Position numbers and translations under genes: made by a program
The notes under the pieces: model-generated
Database searches by the model: none
What the model was told of the DNA's origin: nothing
Seen by the model: the letters and a program-made list of their open reading frames with translations, nothing else
From: Diplosphaera chodatii
Taxonomy: Eukaryota > Chlorophyta > Trebouxiophyceae > Prasiolales > Stichococcaceae
Direction of reading: 5' to 3'
Assembly: GCA_032358165.1 (NCBI GenBank)
Contig: JAALGY010000021.1
Coordinates: 558,001 to 622,000, forward strand
Length of the DNA stretch: 64,000 bases
Part shown: positions 19,441-30,554 of the stretch, piece by piece
Layout: each line of letters begins with the position of its first letter
Numbering within the stretch: position 1 is the stretch's first letter

Positions 19441-20899
19441 GTATGACCACTTTCCCCTTTTCGTATTTGACCATGTTTCCCCTTCTCGTCTTGTAATACA
19501 AAAAGGGGATAGTCAATACGAAAAGGGCAAGGGAGTCATACTAGCAAAGGAGAACCAAGACAAAAAGGGGTAGATTTTGATCCTTTAGGTTCGACCGATT
19601 AGTATGACCACTTTCCCCTTTTCGTCTTGACCATGTTGCCCCTTCTCGTCTTGCTCGGGTGGTAATAGTACAAAGAGGGGATGCTCAATGCAAAGTGAGT
19701 CATACTATAAGACAGAAAGGGGTAGATTTTGATCCTTTTGGTTCGACCGATTAGTATGACCACTTTCCCCTTCTCGTCTTGCTCGGGTTGTAATACAAAA
19801 AAAGGGATAGTCAGTACAAAAAGGGCAAAGGAGTCATACTAGCAAAAGAGAACCAAGACGAAAAGGGGAAAGTGAGACAAGACAGAAAGGGGTAGATTTT
19901 GATCCTTTTGGTTCGACCGATCTGACCACTTTCCCCTTTTCGTATTTGACCAACCTTTACCCTTCTCGTCTTGCTCTGGTCATCAATACAAAAAGGGGAT
20001 GCTCAATACAAAAAGGGCACGGAGTCATATTAGCGAACTAGAACCAAGACAAAAAGGGGGATTTGGAAACCAAAAGGGGAAACTTTGATCTGTTGTAACC
20101 ACTACCCCGGTATAGCACGACCACCTTCCCCTTTTCGTATTGACCGACCGCCCCGTTCTCGTCTTGCATGCTGGTCTCAATACAAAAAGGGGAACGTGGC
20201 CCAACCAGCGAAAGAGTCATATCACTAAAAACAAACAGGACGACAAGGGGAAAGTGAGACCAAGACACGACCAATTGGTATGTCCACTTTTCCCTTTTTT
20301 TGTATTGGTAATTTTTTCCCTTTTTGTGTTACGACCCGAGCAAGACGAGAAGGGTAAAGGTTGGTCAAATACGAAAAGGGGAAAGTGGTCATACCAATTG
20401 GTCGAACCAAAAGGATCAAAATCTACCCCTTTCTGTCTTGTAGTATGACTCAATTTGCCCTTTTTGTATTGAGCATCCCCTTTTCGTGATGATGACCAAG
20501 GCAAGACGAGAAGGGGCAACTAGGTCAAATACGAAAAGGGGAAAGTGGTCATACCAATTGGTCGAACCAAAAGGATCAAAATCTACCCCTTTCTGTCTTG
20601 TAGTATGACTCATTTTGCCCTTTTTGTATTGAGCATCCCCTTTTCGTATTACCACCCGAGCAAGACGAGAAGGGGAAACGTGGTCAAGACGAAAAGGGGA
20701 AAGGTGTCATTCTAACTGGTCGAACCAAAAAAGACGAGACAAAAAGGGGAAAATTTTGGATCTCGCTTTCCCCTTTTCGTCTTGGTTCTCTTTTGCTAGT
20801 CTGACTCCTTTGCCCTTTTTGTATTGGCTATCCCCTTTTTGTATTACAAGACGAGAAGGGGAAACGTGGTCAAATACGAAAAGGGGAAAGTGGTCATAC

Positions 20900-20995
20900 T
20901 AGCCGGGGATCGAACCCGCCACCTCCCGGTCAATCATGGCTTGGAGCCCGGTCAAATTCCGAATTTCCGTGGCATATGAGCTACATACGCCGCCG
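20900..20995 (-). other. tRNA-like element, right arm (inverted copy)
   Basis: Reverse-complement copy of the left-arm element, with B box at 20905-20917 and A box at 20973-20983. The coordinates are exact mirror images about 20,170, so both copies were made by the same inversion-duplication event. Confidence 0.5.
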
Positions 20996-21880
20996 TTTTA
21001 AAAACTCCATTCAAACAGGCGCCGGTGGTCAAAGACAATAAGGGGATCATATGGCCAGTACGAGAAGGGCTGGGTGGTCCAACGTCCGGCAAATCCTTCT
21101 TTCGGTACTGACCGGTCGGCCGCTAGTATTACGCCTTCCCCCTATTCAGTGTGTTGACCATGGCAAGACGAAAAGAGGTAAGCGTGTTCCATTGGACCAT
21201 TGTCCCCTTTTCGTATTGACCACTGGTCCCCTTCTTGTATAGGTTCACACCACAAGACGATAAGGGGTAATCTTGGTCAAAGACGAGAAGGGGTAAACGT
21301 GTTCGATTGGACACTGTCCCCTTTTCGTCGAACACCGGTCCCCTTCTTGTATTGGTTCGCGGCAAGACGAGAAGGGGTCAAGCTCATCAAAAACGAGAAG
21401 GGGAAAGCGTGTTCGATTGGAGCATTGTCCCCTTCTCGTATTGACCACTGGTCCCCCTTTCGTATTGCATCGCCGCAAGACGAAAAGGGGTAAAGTTGGT
21501 CACAAGACGAGAAGTGGAACGCGTGTCTCGATTGGACCATTACTCCCCCTTTCGCATTGACCACATGGTCCCCTTTTTGTCTTGGTTCATTGCAAGACGA
21601 GAAGGGAGTTTGTGATCAAGACGAAAAGGGGTGAAGTTGGTGAGAGACGAAAAGGGGTAATCGTGTTCCATTTGACAATGGTCCCCTTTTCGTATCGAAA
21701 ACTGATTCCTTTCTTTGTATTGCATCGCCGCAAGACGAGAAGGGGGTCTGTGATCAAGACGAGAAGGGATGAAGTTGGAACAAAACGAAAAGAGGAACGC
21801 GTGTCCGATTGGAGCACCGCTCCCCTTTTGGTATTGACCACATGGTCCCCATTTCGTCTTGGTTCACCGCAAGACGAGAA

Positions 21881-22884
21881 GGGGACAAGCTGGTCAGAGA
21901 CGAAAAGGGGTAAGCGTGTTCCATTGGACCATTGTCCCCTTTTCGTATTGACCACTGGTCCCCTTCTTGTATTGGTTCACACCACAAGACGATAAGGGGT
22001 AATCTTGGTCAAAGACGAGAAGGGGTCAACGTGTTCGATTGGACACTGTCCCCTTTTAGTCGAACACCGGTCCCCATTTCGTCTTGGTTCGCGGCAAGAC
22101 GAGAAGGGTGTTTGTGATCAAAGACGACAAGGGGTAAAGGTGAGGCAAGACGAGAAGGGGTAAAGGTGAGGCTCGGCGAGAAGGGGTAAAGGTGAGGCAA
22201 GATGAGAAGGGGTATGGTCAAGGCAAAGACGAGAAGGGGTTATGGTGCAAAGACGACAAGGGGTAAAGGTGAGGCAAGACGACAAGGTTTAAAGGTGAGG
22301 CCGGGCAAGACGAGAAGGGGCAAGAATGAGGCAAAGACGAGAAGGGGTAAAGGTGAGGCAAAGACGAGAAGGGGAAAACGAAGGGGACAAGCTGGTCAGA
22401 GACGAAAAGGGGTAAGCGTGTTCCATTGGACCATTGTCCCCTTTTCGTATTGACCACTGGTCCCCTTCTTGTATTGGTTCACACCACAAGACGATAAGGG
22501 GTAATCTTGGTCAAAGACGAGAAGGGGTCAACGTGTTCGATTGGACACTGTCCCCTTTTAGTCGAACACCGGTCCCCATTTCGTCTTGGTTCGCGGCAAG
22601 ACGAGAAGGGTGTTTGTGATCAAAGACGACAAGGGGTAAAGGTGAGGCAAGACGAGAAGGGGTAAAGGTGAGGCTCGGCGAGAAGGGGTAAAGGTGAGGC
22701 AAGATGAGAAGGGGTATGGTTAAGGCAAAGACGAGAAGGGGTTATGGTGCAAAGACGACAAGGGGTAAAGGTGAGGCAAGACGACAAGGTTTAAAGGTGA
22801 GGCCGGGCAAGACGAGAAGGGGCAAGAGTGAGGCAAAGACGAGAAGGGGTAAAGGTGAGGCAAAGACGAGAAGGGGAAAACAAA
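21881..22884. repeat. Recent 502-bp tandem duplication in the right arm
   Basis: The segment beginning GGGGACAAGCTGGTCAGAG at 21881 recurs at 22383. The two copies (21881-22382 and 22383-about 22884) look almost identical by eye; differences seen are a C/T near 22219/22721 and an A/G near 22325/22827. Reading frames in the two copies are the same at an offset of 502. The near identity implies a recent duplication compared with the more diverged left arm. Confidence 0.9.
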
Positions 22885-23190
22885 TGAGCGAGCAAGACGA
22901 GAAGGGGGAAATGTGAGGCAAAGACGAGAAGGGGTTATGGTGAGGCAAGACGAGAAGGGGCTTGGTCAAGGCAAAGACGAAAAGGGGTAAAGTTGGAGCA
23001 AGACGAGAAGGGGTAAAGGTGGGGCAAAGACGACAAGGGGAAAAGATGCAGTGAGCAAGACGAACAGTGGAAAACAAATGAGCGAGCAAGGGGAGAGAGA
23101 CAACTCAGTGAGCAAGGCGAAAAGGGGTAATGGTGAGGCAAAGACGACAAGGGGTCAAGGTGAGGCACAGACGAAAAGGGGAACGGTCAC

Positions 23191-23704
23191 CGTGCTCAGA
23201 GTCCTCTGGATCCTGGCCGCACCCTCCACTTAGACATTGCACTGTGCACCACCTGGATAGTCAGTTTAGAGGTTGCTTCCGCAGCTTCCAGATCGGCGGT
23301 AAAGCTGGCAATTGCCTATCTAGCTATACGGATAGCATGATGTTGCCTCGGCACACACAGCTGCAACCACTATTGCAAGGATTCACAGCAACGACTCTGC
23401 ATCACTTTACGACCGATGGGTACATACGAGTAGTTGCGCTCAACAAATATGCCGTCGCACATACAACAATCCCTGCTGAGGCTATCAAAATTGCATCAGC
23501 TCATATCACAGCAATTGCCGGTCATCCTGCTGATGTGCATGCGTCCATGATAATATACAGCGCCATCAGTCAAGCGTTTTGTGGTCTCAGAAGCTGACGC
23601 CTCAGTCGGGGTCCATCACGCCATTTGCTGTCCGTCTACGGGGCGGCTGTGATGTTGGAGATGCCGTTTTCAGGTCCATGTGCTCGTAACCCTGCAGCAC
23701 GGCA
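23191..23704. other. Spacer between repeat block and HAD gene
   Basis: About 510 bases of unique sequence. A short plus-strand open frame (to 23597) has no recognisable domain. Presumably includes the 3' UTR of the minus-strand HAD gene. Confidence 0.35.
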
Positions 23705-25520
23705 TCATGCACATCCAGCATCGCTGTCATATGAAACCACTAGAGCACGGCAGCTCAACAGCGCGTCATCAGCAGGGCAGGAACCAACTGCACATGCTGA
23801 TCCCATCCTCGCCTTGAGCGCAAACAGTCGGCGGATGTTGTAAACGGTCAACTCGTCCAGGCTGGAACACGTCAGGTCTGCCTGCTGCAGCTGGTAGTGC
23901 TTATGGGCACCCTGCACTGCCACCGCCTGCATCATGCAGGGCAGCAGCTCGTCATTACATTAGCTTGCGACCTGCCCAGCTGCGAAGATGAGGTAAACAA
24001 AACGCATATGAGATCATCACTGCGATGTTGTCATCAGGCATTCTCACCACACCCACTGTCGATGTGAATCCAGGCCAGGCAGCCTCACCTTCATCGTGCA
24101 GTTGTGGGCGGCCGCAATGCCGGAGGGGCTGCTGTCAAACACAACACACTGGTTGGGCGGCCGCTGCAGCTTGTACGCCGCTGACAGCAGCGTTTCTGCA
24201 ATGGTCTCGGTGCCGTCCTCTGCTGTCACGCGTGCCTCGAAGAAGTGCTGGATGCCCATTTGGGCCATCAAGTCCTGCGTGTGTTGCACATTGCACATCA
24301 CAGTGGCCTGATTGGGGTGGATGCCTGTGCCACATCAGGAAAGCCTCAACATCATCCATGAGCACGTATGGGACTCTGAACCCCAAATGCTGCAGCCTCA
24401 AGGTAGGCCGTGTCACCTTCAATAAGGGGGCTGGCATGGGCGAGACCACACAGCAGGGCACATGCGCGCTTCTGAGCGCACGCAGCCACGCCATCACGCC
24501 GGGCAGCGTCTCGCCGACCTGTACTCAGCAGCCATCGCACTGAGTAACTCGGCAGTCCTGAGAGCCTACACCCCTGGTGCTGCGGCCCATCAGGAAAGCC
24601 GTTTCGACCAGCAAGTACACACCAATACGCTACCTGTACTTGTGGGCTCACCTTTGCTACCTCCTCAGCAAATATGACTGCCACACGGTGCGCCAGTTCA
24701 CGCGCTCGGCCCCATTCCCGTGTCCACTGCAGCACCTGCTCAGGAAATGACACCCACTATTGCTACAGTCGGCAGAGAGTGTGCGCAGGGGTGCGTGTTC
24801 CCACATCTTCATGCACCAACAGCGAGTGTGCCATCAACAAAGTCTCACCTCTGTGATCACACGCTCGGGCCGGATGTCAAACAGCTGCCGTTCTGCCTGG
24901 GCTTCGGGAAACGGTAGCTCCTCTTCTGCTGCCAGTCGCTGCCAGGCTGCCCGCTGCACTGCCCGTGTGTCCACAATGACGTCGTCAAAGGTGAAGATGC
25001 AGGCGTGCGCCTCATCTGGCCGCTGTGCATGGCGATGACGGATTGCCCCGTTCGAGCGCAGCCGCTCATTCAACGTGTCAACATCAAGCCGCGTCGCCCC
25101 ACCGGATAATGGGAAGGTGATGAAGCCCTGCAGGCGTGACGACCGTGTGTCACATGCGCACAGAGGGAGTGGCACAGCATGCTCTGCAGGCACAGCATGC
25201 TCTGCACCGGTTGCACTCTGGTCCCAGGCCCCGGCAGGACTGCAAGACGCAGGTGCGAAGCACACCTCGCCGTACTGACTGCCGATGCTGGACTGCGACT
25301 CGCCGCGTTGCAGGCTCTCGAACAGCCGCTGCGCCTCCTCGCGCCTGACCCGGTCTGGGTCCGCCGCAGCTTGACACCGCAGTGGCCGCCGCTGTCTGTG
25401 CTGCACAGGCTGCCGGGTTCTGTGACTATGTGGCAGGGTCCCAGGGGACAGACAGTTGGTGCGACTGTGGCGCTGTCCCAAAAGTATGTTGGCTGAGGGA
25501 CGAGCGCTGCAGCCAAGCAT
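23705..25520 (-). CDS. Plastid HAD-superfamily protein, PYRP2-like, with altered motif I
   Basis: ATG at 25520 starts MLGCSARPSANILLGQRHSR, a Ser/Arg/Gln-rich leader that ends near LRCQAAADPD, typical of a chloroplast transit peptide. Domain text follows in order: TRLDVDTLNERLRSNGAIRH, then motif I region CIFTFDDVIVDTRAVQ, then ERVITEVLQWTREWGRA, ETLPGVMAWLRALR, VPCCVVSPMP (motif II region), FFEARVTAEDGTETIAETLL, and CVVFDSSPSGIAAAHNCTMK (motif IV region). The last exon, AVAVQGAHKHYQLQQADLTC to NIRRLFALKARMG, ends at TGA 23705. The pattern resembles plant chloroplast At4g11570-type proteins linked to riboflavin-pathway dephosphorylation. The position of the usual nucleophile Asp is Thr here (F-T-F-D-D), so phosphatase activity is uncertain. 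Family identification is from remembered sequence features. Confidence 0.72.
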
Positions 25521-26196
25521 GCCTTGTGTCTTTGCAGGATGGAGCACTGGCTATCTATTGAACATGGGCTTGCGCGATATGAAATATGAAAGCTATCGAT
25601 ATGATGCAATAAGATTACAATGCTACATCGGGTGTGGCCAGCAGCAAGTGCCAATCTGCGGGTGACGCAGCTAGGAGATCTAGACAGGAAGGTGGGTCTT
25701 TGCTTCCTGCTTGCACTCTATCTGCTTCCCGGACACACATGATGTTGCTGCCATGTTGGGGGCTAGTGTGCTGCAAGCATTATTCACACAGTAATGTTGC
25801 AACGTGCACACTGGATGTGACGACGTTACAAAGGTAATGTCTATCTAGAAGGGTGACAACTTGACATGCACTGCAGCCCTAATGAGGGGGCGGGTGCGCA
25901 CGGCGCATTGTTCTTCCCAACAGCTTCTCAACAAATTTGCGGGTTAGCAGAGCCGTTGCACTGCCCCCTCGCAGCAATCTGCGAATGGCTACCGGATCTG
26001 CCTCCCCACAATGAAAACCACATCTCCTTGTTTGTCTCGCAGCTCATCCCCCGTGCCCCAATCAGATCCCATTTGAAATATTCATCCACGCTGTCCATCA
26101 AGGCTGCCGCCTGTGCTATGCACTGTTTGCCAGCTGTACATAGTGTGCCAGGTGCTGTACGTAGGAACGCAATGGTGCTGCCCAAAACACAACGGT
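25521..26196. other. Intergenic region between HAD gene and CAO
   Basis: About 680 bases; HAD promoter plus CAO 3' UTR. No gene seen. Confidence 0.35.
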
Positions 26197-29100
26197 CTAG
26201 TCCTCGAAGTCCGAGTCATCCTCGGTGAACAGCTCGCCAGCAGACATCTGCACAGCGCCTGCGCTGGCGCCGGCCTGCACGACTTGCGGATCGACCACAG
26301 GCCCCACGGTGTTACGCCACCGGCGGTAGCGTATTGCCTGCAAACATCCCATACACATGTCTTCAGGCTCAGGCAACAAGGCACCAGAAACTGGTATGGC
26401 TCGGCTGCCTGCAGCACTGGAAAACATCTGCCACCCCGCCCAAAAGTGAAATTGAGGCGGTGAGGTGCACACCAGCTTGTCATAGGACACCGGGTGGGCC
26501 CAGGTGTCGGCGCCCCGCTGCATCCTGTCCTGCTGCCCTGACACCAACACTAGGTCCTCGCCAAGCACCTGTACCCAGGTGCAGATCAGCTCAATGATCA
26601 GCATCGGGTCCCGCTCCAGACTGCACGATGAGCAGACTCCCCGCCTGGCAACATCATCAAAAGCGGACACTCAAAGAAGAGAAGCAGCAGCACACCTGGT
26701 TGGCGATGTTCTGCCAGAAGATCTGGATGCCTGGCACAAAGCGCGTCCAGTTCATGAAGTCCAGCGACATGCGGTACAGCAGCCGGGTGTGGCCCTTGCG
26801 GCTGGGCAGGCAGATGTGCATCTGGTGCAAGTGGTTCTTGCATGCCTCTGCCCGCTGGCCCTGCAGCGGGTGCAGATGATCATGTCAGCATGCACTCTGC
26901 TAGACATGCAGGGGCAGTCTGCAGCTGAAAGCAGCTGGCTCGGCGTCCAGCAGTCGCTGCAGACCTACTCTGGGTCAGGCTCACGCAATGAGGGAGCATA
27001 CCCGCTGGATCTTGCCGGGCTGAGCCAGGCCGATGGTGGACAGCACCCCGCACGGCGGCTGGAAGGACATGTCGATGGGGTACGGCTCCCAGTTGCCGCC
27101 CAGCAGCTGCGCCGCCCGGAAGCGCACCTGCCGGCCGGACACAGACATTTCATGCCATGTTCGGAATGCATGCACAGCCCCTGGCACCTGGACGAGTGCA
27201 CAATGCTGCGTACCATCTCGTGAGTTGTAAACGGATTCACTAACGAAACTCGGGAGTTAAAGTGGTTGCGCATAGTGGGGTCTCGACATGTCAAGGAGCG
27301 CTCACCGACTCGGGGATGGGCCAGCCCCGCGCGAAGGTGGAGGTGTGGGTGAAGGGCGCGTGTGCCAAGTCCAGCAGGTTCTCCATCAGCAGGCCATGCT
27401 CTACTGGCACCTCCACCTGCAGTGCAGCAGCGTTTGATCTGTTCCTGACGACGACAGGTGCACAGACACATGGTAGCGCCGGCGGGCAGAGGAGGTAGCT
27501 TGTCATCATGGGCACCATGACTGCGACAGGGCAGGCAGTGCACAGCAGATTGGGGATGTTCACCTCGATCTCGGAGTGTATGGTGTACCCAGATGGTGGC
27601 CGCGAGAACGTGGGCACCTCTGGCGCCTCACCAGTGCCTGGCCACACCCACACCAGCCCTGCACACAGCAAGTCACTCTGATGCGAACAGGGCTAGGCAT
27701 TGTGGGGGTTGTGCACATGAATCCTGGAGGGGTGGTGGCGGTGCAAGTTGCCAGCAGGAGTGACCCGGGCGCTGACCGTCCTTCTCCAGGCAGGGCAGCG
27801 CAGAGACCCGCACGCCGCTGCAGAATGCAGTTGATGGCATCTTGGTGCACTCGCCACCCTTGTTGTACTCCCAGCCGTGGTACGGACACTGCACCTGGCC
27901 ATCAACCACCTGCAACAACAGGATAATGCGGAGTGATGTCCATAAGCAGGCGGTTTTGCACCAAATGGAGAACATGTCCGAGGAGGTTGGATTGCACGAT
28001 CTCTTTCTGCCATCAGGTCAGAGCCTGCGGCCTCACCGTGCCGAGAGACAGTGGGCAGGCGCGGTGAGCGCACTCATCCTTCACGCAGGCCGCAGCGCCC
28101 ACCTCGTCCCGAAACAATACCCACGGCTCCCCAAACAGCTCAAATGGGATGAGCATGTCCGCTGTCAGTTTCTGCATACATCAGCAGGGTGACCGTCAGT
28201 GCCTGCGTCTGAGCTGTCTGGAAAGGGTCTTAAGGGCCTCGAATGCTATCAGATCAGCACTGTCTCGGTGCCCGACAACCTTGCCCGCCTCATCATGGCC
28301 TCCAAGAGTCGGGGTACAAGAAGTGTAGCTCACGCTGGAGAAGTGGGCGGGGAACCAGTGGTTGCGCAGGCCCGGCTCCAGCTCCAGGCTGCTGGTCAGC
28401 AGGCGGGAGCTGCCGCCCCGCCGCCGCTGCACGCGCTGCGGCTGCACCGCGGACGCTGCCGTGGCCGCCAGTGCGTCCGCCGCGGGGCTGGCCACCAGGC
28501 TGGACGCCGACGGCAGCGCCCGCTGGGCCTCGTCAGCCGCTGCCTTCATGCGCTCCAGCTGGGCCTGCTTGCACGCCAAAGATTGTGCTATACACCTGCC
28601 CATGGTGTTGGCGGTGCAACTCACAAGCTGTAACCAGCGCTGCTGACAGGCCTAGCAGACCGTACGCACCGCTTCTGCCTTCAAGTGGTCGACACGCTGC
28701 ATGTTTTGCGCCACGCGAGCCTTGGTGAGGGCCAGGCGCTGGCTGGCAGCATCCACTTCCGACTGCAGGCTGATCAGCTGCCGCTTGAGCTGCCCCACGC
28801 TCTGCGACTCCCGTGCCTCATCGCTCAGCGTCTCTGACACCTGCACCTCACGCTGAAATGCGTAAGCACGGGGTGCGGCCTGCGTCCATGGTCAAACAAC
28901 ATGCAAGGAGCCCAACTGTCTTGCGGGCGCAGCACAGAGCGTCATGAGCAGCTGGCAGCCGTTGGCCGCACCCGGCGGGCGGCCTCCTCGATGATGGCCA
29001 CGGTCGCGGCGGCATCGCTGCGGGTGACGTGCTCGGTGATGGCCTCCCACTGCTCCCGCTGCTTCTTCAGGTACTCCAGCCGTTTACGCGCCGTCCAGGG

Positions 29101-29694
29101 CTGCCCGGTACCCGACAGCCGCTCGTTCAGCACCGCCAGGTCCGCCAGCTGGTCCTTCTGCCGTTCTGCGGGCGGCTGCGGCCGCATCTGCGTCACGCCC
29201 TCCACCAGCTCGATCAGGAAGTGGCCTCCAAAGTCCCGGCCATACCTGCGGCGCACACAGCATGATAAAAAAACGAGACTGTCTGCCAGCATCCGTGGGC
29301 AGATGTGATGGTCCACGTCTTGCGAGCCCTGTCCTGATGGATGGCACCGCAGAGGACCTGCTGCCACCGCGTCAATCGATCTGGAACATGTTCGAAGGTG
29401 ACACATGATCCTTGCACTGTGTCCTGCTCACCTCCTGAAGCGGGCCTCCGGGTCACGGAGCGGCGCTTCTGATCCCTGTTTCCTTGCCTGGGCTGCCACT
29501 GGGCGGGCGGGGCTGCCGATGCCATGCTGGGGCCGGTGGGCAGGCACCCCTGAGAAGGGCACCCTGCTTCTTGGCTGGCGGGGGCCACAGCCCGTGCTGG
29601 CCAGGCTGCTGCATACTGGAACGCTATTGTAGCCTCTGGTCAGGGTCAGCGCATCTCCCAGGTCCGCGGCGCCCGTCAGGACGCCGGGACCCAT
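26197..29694 (-). CDS. CAO: Chlorophyllide a oxygenase (chlorophyll b synthase)
   Basis: CAO is the plastid Rieske/mononuclear-iron monooxygenase that converts chlorophyllide a to b. The best ATG is at 29694 ([16 protein letters not shown]), giving an Arg/Pro/Ser-rich transit peptide. The regulatory N-terminal part has [50 protein letters not shown] and [19 protein letters not shown], then a coiled coil ([20 protein letters not shown]). The catalytic part begins [13 protein letters not shown]. The Rieske cluster ligands are in [13 protein letters not shown] and CPYHGWEYN. The mononuclear iron site is in [17 protein letters not shown]. Further landmarks are [24 protein letters not shown] and [15 protein letters not shown]. 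It ends [16 protein letters not shown] with a stop at 26197-26199. The layout matches the Chlamydomonas-type enzyme, and all metal ligands that can be seen are present. Confidence 0.95.
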
Positions 29695-30554
29695 ACCCGC
29701 ACCCCCAGGATCAGCACCGCTTCCGTGCTGCAATCACACCCTGATCGTCGCCGGGACGTCCTCAGACCCAGTCTCGTTATGCAGGCTCTCACGCTGTGCT
29801 GGTCGTCACGACCTTGGAGCCGAGTCTGCGCGTGCAACGCCTGTGGAGAGTGGGGCGAATCTCAGCTCGCCAAGATCAGACTGTGCGTGACTGCCACCTC
29901 AGCAGTAAACCCTACATCAGCTTGTGGCCAACGCACTCACCGCTGTGCTACCGTGACACACAGTTCAAGCGCTCCCATTGTCACTACATCCATTGCTGCA
30001 CGCAATCTGTTTTTTTTCCCACATGAACAGAGCCCTTTATGTGTAGACGTCGGCAATAACTTGTGAAGGTGTGCAAGGGTTCTGACAGCCTGGCTACGTA
30101 AAGATTAGTATTGCTGTCGCACGCATGCCCTTTGCTCAGCTCGGCAGGTATGCATCGTAAGCGGCGAACGGGTTGTACATAGCCTCTGTCTGGACTGCGT
30201 GCTTGCTCAAATCAGCACTGTACGCACTGCAAGGCAGTACAGTGCTGCTTAACCCTCTGCCAGGGCAGGGCTGATCTGCGACTGTCAGTTGTGATGTGTC
30301 GGGCCAGCTAGCTTGGTGCTGTGTAGACTGCCTTTCGAAACACCTATATTGCCAGTCGGCGGTGCTGACGGCGGTCCAAGGCCGCTTCCATCATATTGGG
30401 CCCTGCCGGCGCTGTGCACCCTGGTGCAGCAATGCCGCAGCGTGTGCCAGATGGGGCACCCAGCTGCCGGTGGCCCATAGCACCTGGCGTGCAGCTGCAT
30501 GACGTGCAGCCGTTCAGGGACGTGCTGCGCTGACAGACCGCCCGTGGCAGCACC
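29695..30554. other. Divergent intergenic region (CAO / sugar transporter)
   Basis: About 860 bases between divergent start codons, holding both promoters. I see no gene and no clear repeat. Confidence 0.4.

Larger units (their letters stand above)
19190..21150. repeat. High-similarity palindromic core of the repeat block
   Basis: Two arms of about 0.95 kb mirror each other around about 20,170. The stretch containing GCGGGTTCGATCCCCGGCTA at 19421-19440 has its exact reverse complement at 20900-20919. The segments GGCGCCTGTTTGAATGGAGT (about 19317) and its complement (about 21005), and the CCATGGTCAA mirror near 19173 and 21160, are also paired. The central spacer is short, and the inner 200-300 bases are themselves repeats with weaker symmetry. 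No coding capacity. Confidence 0.9.
17756..23190. repeat. 5.4-kb minisatellite block arranged as a giant imperfect palindrome
   Basis: The core unit is CCCCTTCTCGTCTTG and variants (CCCCTTTTCGTATTG), spaced at irregular intervals of roughly 20-50 bases. In the left half the unit mostly reads in this orientation; in the right half it reads mostly as the reverse complement CAAGACGAGAAGGGG. Positions pair as x and 40340-x, giving a symmetry centre near 20,170. Left flanking units use the spacer TGCCTCACCTTT; their mirror AAAGGTGAGGCA dominates 22.1-23.1 kb. The block produces many open frames in several frames on both strands (repeating motifs such as PSRLA, PFSS, TRRGK). These are translation of the repeat and not genes. 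It lies between the isochorismatase gene and the HAD gene and shows no transposase or reverse transcriptase. Confidence 0.95.

Noticed and set aside
17877..22916. Many open frames of 60-217 codons on both strands in the repeat block
   Set aside because: They translate the minisatellite unit (PSRLA, TRRGK-type repeats), occur in several frames at once and have no codon bias or domain.
23130..23597. 155-codon plus-strand frame beside the repeat block
   Set aside because: Its first part is repeat sequence and the rest has no domain or splice continuation.
26197..29694. Two separate genes (an N-terminal coiled-coil gene and a Rieske oxygenase)
   Set aside because: The N-terminal blocks [30 protein letters not shown] and the coiled coil match the known order of the algal CAO N-terminal region, so one gene is the better reading.
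29695..29733. CAO start placed at 29733
   Set aside because: That codon is TTG, not ATG; the next in-frame ATG at 29694 still leaves a full transit peptide.
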